From assembly GCF_005116715.1 (NCBI RefSeq), contig NZ_SWCI01000001.1:310001-374000 (forward strand): a stretch of 64,000 bases of DNA, in the 5' to 3' direction. This DNA is from Ferrimonas sediminicola. GTDB taxonomy: Bacteria > Pseudomonadota > Gammaproteobacteria > Enterobacterales > Shewanellaceae. The first letter of the stretch is position 1, and every line of letters starts with the position of its first letter. Made by a program: the position numbers and the translations under genes. Shown here in pieces: positions 58,139 through 64,000 of this stretch. Under the pieces are notes generated by a model. That model did no database searches. It was not told the origin of the DNA and worked only from the letters and a program-made list of their open reading frames with translations.

Positions 58139-61100
58139 GTGTTTCTTCTGTTGAGGTGGCTCACGTTTCTGGTCCTGTTGTTGGGGCAAGCTTTACCGGC
58201 GCACGGTCTTCAGAGCCGTGTCTTTGATCACCACTCCGGATTCGCCTCCAACTCCGTCACCGACATGGCGTTCAGCGACCGCGGACTGCTGTGGGTGACC
58301 ACCCACGATGGCCTTTACCGTATCGCCAGCCACAAGGTGCGACGCATCGATCGCTTCAACGACACCGTTCTGCTGCCCGACTTCACCCTGGTCAGGGTGT
58401 CGACCCTGCCCAATAACCTGGTGCTGATTTCCAGCGAGCATGACCTGTTCCTGCTGGATGAGCGGCAAAACCGCGTCTCCCTGATCGGACGCGACAGCTA
58501 TACCGACTACCAGCGCGGCGGCGCCACCGCCATCACCGAAGCGGAGGGGGCCACCTTTTGGGTACTGAACGAGCTGGGACAGCTCTACCGCTTCGATATG
58601 GATCGCCAGCAGGCCACCCTGCTGTCGGTGATCGGCGCCCAGAAACACTTCTTCCAGAGGATGGTCCATCACCGCGACACCCTGGTGACCGGTACCCGTA
58701 ACCAGCTGATTCGCTTCTCCATGGACGGGGAGGTTCTGCTCTCCCAGGAGTGGCCCAAGGAGAGGGGGAATCTCACCACCCTGTTCTCTGATCGCCAGGG
58801 ACGGTTGTGGGTCGCCTCGACCCGGGGCCTCTATTACCAGCAGGGGGAGCACTTTGTTCGCATCGACGCCATCGGACGTTCGGTGCGGGATATCAAGCAG
58901 GACAGCAACGGCAACCTGTGGGTGGTCACCACCATGGGGTTGTTCCGCCTCGGCGGGGAGGATCTCCAAGTTACCGCCCTGGGCCGCAGCGAGGATCTGT
59001 TCGATCTGGCGGCCAGCATGCATAAGCTGGAGCTGGATGGCCAGGACAACCTGTGGGTGGCGACCATCAGCGCCGGCATCGCCGCCCTGTCTCAGCCGGA
59101 AGACTATGTGGTGGATCGGTTGTCGACCCACACCTCCCCGGCACTGGGCGCCGATGTGGTGTGGGGCTTCGGCGGTGACGCCGAGCAGCTGTTTGTCGCC
59201 CATGACCAGGGGCTGGACGAGGTCAGCCTGGTGCAGCGGACGGTTCGGCCGATGATCCTGGAGGGGCTGGACCCGCTCGATGCGGTGTTCAATGTGTTGC
59301 CCATCTCCGACACCGAGTTGCTGGCCGGCTCCTCCAAGGGGTTGTTTCTGGTGGACCGGGCTACCGGTATGGGGCGGCGCATCGCCACCGGTGATGACGG
59401 ACTGCCGGATCTGAGCAACCGGGTGATCCTGAGCCTGGCCCAAGGGCCGGGCCGGGTATGGCTGGCCACCGACATCGGGCTCTATCTCTACCACACCGAC
59501 AGCCGCAGCCTCGAGGTGATTCTCGATGAGGGAGAGCGGCTGTCCGAGGTGCGCAATGTGCTGGATCTGGGGGATGAGGTGTGGCTCGGAGGGCGGCAGT
59601 TGTTTGGTCGCTACCACCTAGCCGAGCGCCGCTTTGAATCCACCCTCAACTGGCTGCCTGCCGGGCCGGAGTATCACTTCGGTCCCATGACCCGTGTCGC
59701 CGAGAACCGCCTGCTGGTGGGCAGTTTCGGCGAAGGGGTCCTCGAGGTGAATACCAAGCTGAAGATGGCCTTTGCCATGAATGAGCAGTGGCGGCTGAAC
59801 TGCATCACCCCCTACTTCATCGAAGCCACCAGTGAAGGTGCGGTGATCGGCTGCCCCCAGGTGCTCGCCCGTTACAACAGTGACAGCGGCGAGATCATCA
59901 GCGTGGGCAAGGATGGCGGCCTGTTCAATACCGAACTGAATGAGGGGGCCGCCTACCGGCTTGGGGATGGCTCCCTGCTGGTGGGGAGCACCACCGGCCT
60001 GTTGCGGGTGGACCCGCTGCAGATCACCGAGGCCCAAAGCAGCAACGGCATCCAGCTGGAGTCGGTCAAGGTGCAGTACGAGGATGACAGCGATCTCTTC
60101 CTGTTGCCCGAGCAGCAATCGGTGACCATCCGCCCCAGCTTCGAGCTGGTCACCATTAAGCTGGGGAGCAGCAATCTGATCACCGCCCCGGCGGTGCAGT
60201 TTCGCTACCAGCTGGTGTTTGACGGCAACCCCAGCACCATGACCGAGCTCAATGGTGAAACCAGCATCACCCTGTCACGGATGCCGCCGGGGAACCACTC
60301 GTTGCTGGTCTATGGCGAGTTTGACGGCAAGTGGCAGCAGGAGCCGCTGCGGCTGAACTTCCGGGTGGAGCAGTACTGGTGGGCCCACCAGGGGATGCAG
60401 TTGCTGTTCCTCACCGTGACCATATTGATGCTGTTCATCACCGCGGTGAACTGGCGCAACCAGCTGCGTCGTCAGCGCCGCATCAACCAGGCGCTGAGAC
60501 AGAGCCAGCACCGGCTGCAACTGGCCCTTCAGGGGGGCGGCTCCGACATCTGGGAGTGGGACGCCAAGAGCGACAGCTTTTATGTGGAGAATCGCCAGAC
60601 CACCCTGTCCAGGACCAACCGGCCGATGCGAATCCCCAGGCTGGGCATGACCTTGCACCGCCAGGATCTGCAGCCGGTCTACCAGGCCTGGAAGCAGCTG
60701 TTGGCCGGGGACCTGGAGAGACTCAATGTGGAGTTCCGCGCCATCAGCCCCGTTGGCGAGTGGCGTTGGTTGTGGGTTACCGGGACGGTGATTGAGCGGG
60801 ATCCCGAGACCGGCCAGACGCTGCTGGTGGCCGGGGTCTATGCCGACCGCACCAAGGTGCGCAAGATGGCCCACCTGCATACCCTCTATGCCCACGCCAT
60901 GGAGAACACCACCGAGGGGATGATGATCCTCGACTCGGAGTATACGGTGACCGCCCACAACCCGTCGGCGCTGGCGATTCTTGGCTACCCCAAGGGCGCC
61001 CTCGAGGGGGTCAGCCTGGCGGATACCCTGCTGACTGACCGCACCATCCTGCAGGAGATGAACCTCGCCCGCCGCTGGAGCGGTGAGGCGCAGATGCGCC

Positions 61101-62539
61101 GCAGGGGACGTGGTCAGGTTCCGGTGTGGCTCAACCTCAGTCATATGTCGCTGGACAGCGGCGGCGACTATCTGGTGGTGCTGTTCTCCGACATCTCCGA
61201 GCGCAAGAAGCAGGAGATGGCGCTGCAGAAGCTGGCCAACTTCGACCTGGTCACCGGGCTGCCCAATCGCTCCCAGTTCGATCAGCAGATTCGCGAGCTG
61301 ATGGAGCAGGCGCCCGGAGAGCCCCTGGCGATGCTGTTCCTGGATCTGGACAGGTTCAAGCACATCAACGACACCTTCGGTCACGGAACCGGGGATGCCC
61401 TGCTGGTGGAGGTGAGTCGGCTGCTCTCCTCGGTGGTGGGCGGCAGCGGCACCGTCTGCCGGTTTGGCGGTGACGAGTTCGTGATCATTGTCCGCGACTT
61501 TAGCCACCGACTGCAGGTGGAGGCCCTGGCGGAGCGGATACTCAGCCTGCTGTCGGAGCCTATCCAGGTGCAGCAGCAGGTGCTCTACCTGTCGGTAAGC
61601 ATCGGCATCGCCCTCTATCCGGAGGATGGCAGCCAGGCGGAGGAGCTGCTGAAGAACGCCGACCTTGCCATGTACCATGCCAAGGAGGAGGGGCGCGGCC
61701 GTGCCTGCTTCTACACCCGGGAGCGCGACGCCCAGGCCACCTACCAGCTGGAGATGGAGAATGAGCTGCGCCAGGCCCTGGAGCAGGATAAGCTGAAGAT
61801 CCACTACCAGCCCCAACTGGATGTCTCCGACAGCAGCGTCTGCGGGGTGGAGGCCCTGATGCGTTGGAAGCGGGAGGACGGCACCCCGGTGTCACCGGAT
61901 CTCTTCATCGAGCTGGCGGAGTCCAGCGGACTGATCATCCGGTTGGATCGCTGGATGCTGGAGAACGCCTGTCGTGAGTTCATGTCCTGGCCGGACAACC
62001 AGGCGCTGAAGCTGTCGATCAATGTCTCTGCCAGCCACTTCCGCCAGTACGATTATGTGGAGTTTATCCAGTCGGTGTTGCAGAGCACCGGCATTCCGCC
62101 GCAGCAGCTGTGCCTGGAGATCACCGAAGGGGTCCTGATGCAGCAGGTCAACCTGGCACAGGCTCATCTGCTGGCCCTGAGGGAACTGGGGATCTCGGTG
62201 GCGGTGGACGATTTTGGCACCGGCTACTCCTCCCTCTCCTACCTGAGTCAGTTTGCGGTGAACAGCCTGAAGATCGACCGCTCCTTTATCCAGTCGATGC
62301 TGGAGAATAAGGCCAACCGGGCGATCACCTGCAGTATTCTCGACCTGGGCCGCAACCTGGAGCTGGATGTGGTGGCCGAAGGGGTGGAAACCCCGCAGCA
62401 GCTGGCCTTCCTCCGCAGTCAGGGCTGCCACCTGGTCCAGGGGTATCACTTCGCCCGGCCGATGCCGTCTTCACAGTGCTGCCAGTGGCTGGCAAACTGG
62501 ACCCCAAATGAACAGGAACTGTTGATGGCCTCCTCCTAG
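58139..62539 (+). CDS. Large membrane sensor: periplasmic beta-propeller, PAS, GGDEF and EAL domains
   Basis: A 1466-residue c-di-GMP enzyme candidate. A signal peptide (RWLTFLVLLLGQALPAHG) precedes a periplasmic region built of two-component-regulator propeller repeats (segments such as RGLLWVTTHDGLYRI, GNLWVVTTMGLFRL) and a Y_Y_Y-like domain near 640-735. A transmembrane helix lies at about 750-772. PAS domains follow, then GGDEF (exact motif at 1110-1114) and EAL (1238-1240). No RxxD inhibitory site precedes GGDEF. Both motifs are intact, so net activity cannot be predicted. The annotated start is GTG 58139; a TTG at 58151, with AAAGG at suitable spacing, gives a better signal peptide. No partner regulator is adjacent. 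Confidence 0.93.
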   Translation: MFLLLRWLTFLVLLLGQALPAHGLQSRVFDHHSGFASNSVTDMAFSDRGLLWVTTHDGLYRIASHKVRRIDRFNDTVLLPDFTLVRVSTLPNNLVLISSEHDLFLLDERQNRVSLIGRDSYTDYQRGGATAITEAEGATFWVLNELGQLYRFDMDRQQATLLSVIGAQKHFFQRMVHHRDTLVTGTRNQLIRFSMDGEVLLSQEWPKERGNLTTLFSDRQGRLWVASTRGLYYQQGEHFVRIDAIGRSVRDIKQDSNGNLWVVTTMGLFRLGGEDLQVTALGRSEDLFDLAASMHKLELDGQDNLWVATISAGIAALSQPEDYVVDRLSTHTSPALGADVVWGFGGDAEQLFVAHDQGLDEVSLVQRTVRPMILEGLDPLDAVFNVLPISDTELLAGSSKGLFLVDRATGMGRRIATGDDGLPDLSNRVILSLAQGPGRVWLATDIGLYLYHTDSRSLEVILDEGERLSEVRNVLDLGDEVWLGGRQLFGRYHLAERRFESTLNWLPAGPEYHFGPMTRVAENRLLVGSFGEGVLEVNTKLKMAFAMNEQWRLNCITPYFIEATSEGAVIGCPQVLARYNSDSGEIISVGKDGGLFNTELNEGAAYRLGDGSLLVGSTTGLLRVDPLQITEAQSSNGIQLESVKVQYEDDSDLFLLPEQQSVTIRPSFELVTIKLGSSNLITAPAVQFRYQLVFDGNPSTMTELNGETSITLSRMPPGNHSLLVYGEFDGKWQQEPLRLNFRVEQYWWAHQGMQLLFLTVTILMLFITAVNWRNQLRRQRRINQALRQSQHRLQLALQGGGSDIWEWDAKSDSFYVENRQTTLSRTNRPMRIPRLGMTLHRQDLQPVYQAWKQLLAGDLERLNVEFRAISPVGEWRWLWVTGTVIERDPETGQTLLVAGVYADRTKVRKMAHLHTLYAHAMENTTEGMMILDSEYTVTAHNPSALAILGYPKGALEGVSLADTLLTDRTILQEMNLARRWSGEAQMRRRGRGQVPVWLNLSHMSLDSGGDYLVVLFSDISERKKQEMALQKLANFDLVTGLPNRSQFDQQIRELMEQAPGEPLAMLFLDLDRFKHINDTFGHGTGDALLVEVSRLLSSVVGGSGTVCRFGGDEFVIIVRDFSHRLQVEALAERILSLLSEPIQVQQQVLYLSVSIGIALYPEDGSQAEELLKNADLAMYHAKEEGRGRACFYTRERDAQATYQLEMENELRQALEQDKLKIHYQPQLDVSDSSVCGVEALMRWKREDGTPVSPDLFIELAESSGLIIRLDRWMLENACREFMSWPDNQALKLSINVSASHFRQYDYVEFIQSVLQSTGIPPQQLCLEITEGVLMQQVNLAQAHLLALRELGISVAVDDFGTGYSSLSYLSQFAVNSLKIDRSFIQSMLENKANRAITCSILDLGRNLELDVVAEGVETPQQLAFLRSQGCHLVQGYHFARPMPSSQCCQWLANWTPNEQELLMASS

Positions 62540-62689
62540 GGCCTGCGCAGCCGGGGGCGGCCGTTGTCGCGGCCCGGCCTGAAGCGGCGGCCCCGGTCGC
62601 TCACCCAGGGAGGGGGGCCATTGCCGCCGGATCGGCGCCCGGCAATCCAACACTTCATCACCAAAGACCAACACGCCCCAGAGGGACCT

Positions 62690-64000
62690 ATGTTACGCAA
62701 ATTACTTGTTTTGCTTCTGCTACTGCCGTTGTGGGGGCAGGCCTCCGAGCGTCCGACCGTGGGTGTGGTTCTCTCCGGGGGCGGCGCCAAGGGGGCCGCA
62801 CACATCGGGGTGCTGCGGGTGCTGGAGCAGAACCGTATCCCGGTGGATTACATCGCCGGCACCTCCATGGGCTCCTACGTGGCCGGTCTCTATGCACTGG
62901 GGTACAGCGCCGACGAGATCGAGGCCACCCTGCTCAGCATGGATTTCAATACCGGTTTCGATGACGACATCCCCAGGGAGAGTCTCTCCTACCGCCACAA
63001 GCAGCAGCGCGATGATTTTCCCCTGGGGGTCAAGATGGGCTACCGTGACGGTGAGCTGAGGTTTCCCAAGGGGGCCCTGCAGGGCCAGACCATGCGTTCG
63101 TTGATCCGCCGTTCGGTGGGGACCATTCCCGAGATCGGCCACTTCGACGATCTGGCCATCCCGCTGAGGACGGTGGCCACCGACTTGGCCGACCGCAGCG
63201 AGGTGGTGCTGGAGAGCGGCAACCTGGTGATGGCGATGCAGGCCAGCATGACCATTCCCGGCGCCCTGGCACCCATCGAGATCGACGGGCGGATGCTGGT
63301 GGACGGAGGCATGGCCAATAACCTGCCGGTGTCGGTGGTCAAGGCGATGGGGGCCGACGTGGTGATCGCCGTCGACATCGGCACCCCTCTCAAGGGGAAG
63401 GACGATCTCAAGTCGGTGTTCGACATCGTCGACCAGCTGACCGGCTACCTGACCAACCTGACCCGGGATCAGCAGGTGGCGCTGATGGGCGAGCGGGATA
63501 TCCTGCTGGTCCCCGAGATCGACGGGGTCGGCACCACTGATTTTGATCTGATGTCTGAGATGATCCCCAGGGGGGAGGCAGCTGCCCGGACCAAGCTGGA
63601 CGCGCTTAGGGCCCTGTCGCTGCCGGAGGGCCGCTACAAGGGCTACCTCGCCCAGAAGCAGGCGTTACGCAGCTTCTGGCACAACAAGGGCGCCGGGGAA
63701 CTGGTGGCCATCGAGTTGGACAACGACTCCTGGGTCACCGAGAACCGCATCCTTGCCGCCTTGGGCGTCAAGCCTGGCCAGCCCCTGGCCCAGGACGAGA
63801 TCGAGCAGGCAATCGCCCGGGTGTATGCCCTCAACGAGTTTGAGCGGGTAGACGCCTACATTCAGGAGCGACCCGAAGGGCGGGTGCTGGTGGTGGATAC
63901 CGATGGCAAGAGCTGGGGGCCCCACCTGTTTGAGTTGGGCCTGAGGTTTGAGGATGACTTCGATAACCCCACCAGCTCCAGCCTGGATGTCGCCTTTACC
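62690..64000 (+). CDS. Patatin-like phospholipase, PlpD/type Vd autotransporter-like (3' end beyond window)
   Basis: A secreted patatin-type lipase candidate, 437 residues visible, open at the right edge. A signal peptide (MLRKLLVLLLLLPLWGQASE) precedes the patatin domain with oxyanion loop SGGGAKG (29-35) and the Ser59-Asp205 dyad (GTSMG, DGG). After about residue 320 come a POTRA-like segment (VTENRILAALGVKPGQPLAQ, then ALNEFERVDAYI) and the start of what looks like a beta-barrel. This domain order is that of PlpD of Pseudomonas, in which the lipase is exported through its own barrel. The barrel is not in the window, so that part is inference. GAGGG lies just before the ATG at 62690; the gap 62540-62689 shows nothing else. 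Confidence 0.88.
   Translation, partial: MLRKLLVLLLLLPLWGQASERPTVGVVLSGGGAKGAAHIGVLRVLEQNRIPVDYIAGTSMGSYVAGLYALGYSADEIEATLLSMDFNTGFDDDIPRESLSYRHKQQRDDFPLGVKMGYRDGELRFPKGALQGQTMRSLIRRSVGTIPEIGHFDDLAIPLRTVATDLADRSEVVLESGNLVMAMQASMTIPGALAPIEIDGRMLVDGGMANNLPVSVVKAMGADVVIAVDIGTPLKGKDDLKSVFDIVDQLTGYLTNLTRDQQVALMGERDILLVPEIDGVGTTDFDLMSEMIPRGEAAARTKLDALRALSLPEGRYKGYLAQKQALRSFWHNKGAGELVAIELDNDSWVTENRILAALGVKPGQPLAQDEIEQAIARVYALNEFERVDAYIQERPEGRVLVVDTDGKSWGPHLFELGLRFEDDFDNPTSSSLDVAFT

Noticed and set aside
60275-61816. 513-codon open frame antisense to the GGDEF-EAL sensor
   Set aside because: No recognisable domain and it opposes the conserved GGDEF region.

Overview
The window reads as chromosomal core sequence of a high-GC gammaproteobacterium. 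Gene content and order (mla-ibaG-murA, degS-degQ, zapE-rplM-rpsI-petABC-sspAB, the complete mraZ-to-lpxC division/cell-wall cluster, secA-mutT, yacG-zapD-coaE-pilDCBA-nadC-ampDE-pdhR-aceEF-lpd) match Shewanella and Ferrimonas. The GC-rich coding sequence and the protein sequences point to Ferrimonas or a close relative; this is inference from memory, not a database match. There is no rRNA, tRNA, CRISPR array, transposase or integrase.

Layout. 1-100: start of a yrbG-type antiporter (minus). 392-4924: mlaFEDCB lipid-transport operon, ibaG and murA. 5052-7556: a b561-type cytochrome, then a DNA alkylation-repair pair (Ada-N/AraC/AlkA fusion plus ogt). 7593-10593 (minus): degS, degQ, zapG. 10733-16858: zapE, rplM-rpsI, petABC (cytochrome bc1), sspAB. 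16859-19541: an accessory island with one large unknown lipoprotein, a long leader containing a c-di-GMP-I riboswitch, a perfect CRP-type site and palindromes. 19652-37432: mra promoter with MraZ operator, then mraZ rsmH ftsL ftsI murE murF mraY murD ftsW murG murC ddlB ftsQ ftsA ftsZ lpxC, mostly overlapping or nearly abutting. 37434-42027: dciA (minus), an M23 peptidase, secA, mutT. 42071-49345 (minus): yacG, zapD, coaE, pilDCBA, nadC, a retropepsin-like protease. 49391-58027: ampD, ampE, then pdhR and the pyruvate dehydrogenase operon aceE-aceF-lpd. 58139-62539: a giant periplasmic-propeller sensor with PAS-GGDEF-EAL. 62690-end: a patatin of the PlpD (type Vd) kind, cut by the window edge.

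How it fits together. Most genes serve envelope biogenesis: outer-membrane lipid asymmetry (Mla), peptidoglycan precursors and septation (mur/fts/ddl), lipid A (lpxC), muropeptide recycling (AmpD), envelope proteolysis (DegS/DegQ) and secretion (SecA). A second theme is aerobic energy metabolism (bc1 complex, pyruvate dehydrogenase under a PdhR box). A third is surface behaviour: type IV pili, a c-di-GMP-metabolising sensor, and a lipoprotein whose leader carries a c-di-GMP riboswitch.

The least ordinary part is 16.9-19.5 kb. There an unrecognised secreted lipoprotein with a long Pro-Asp/Glu linker sits between two conserved core blocks and appears to be under c-di-GMP and probably CRP control.
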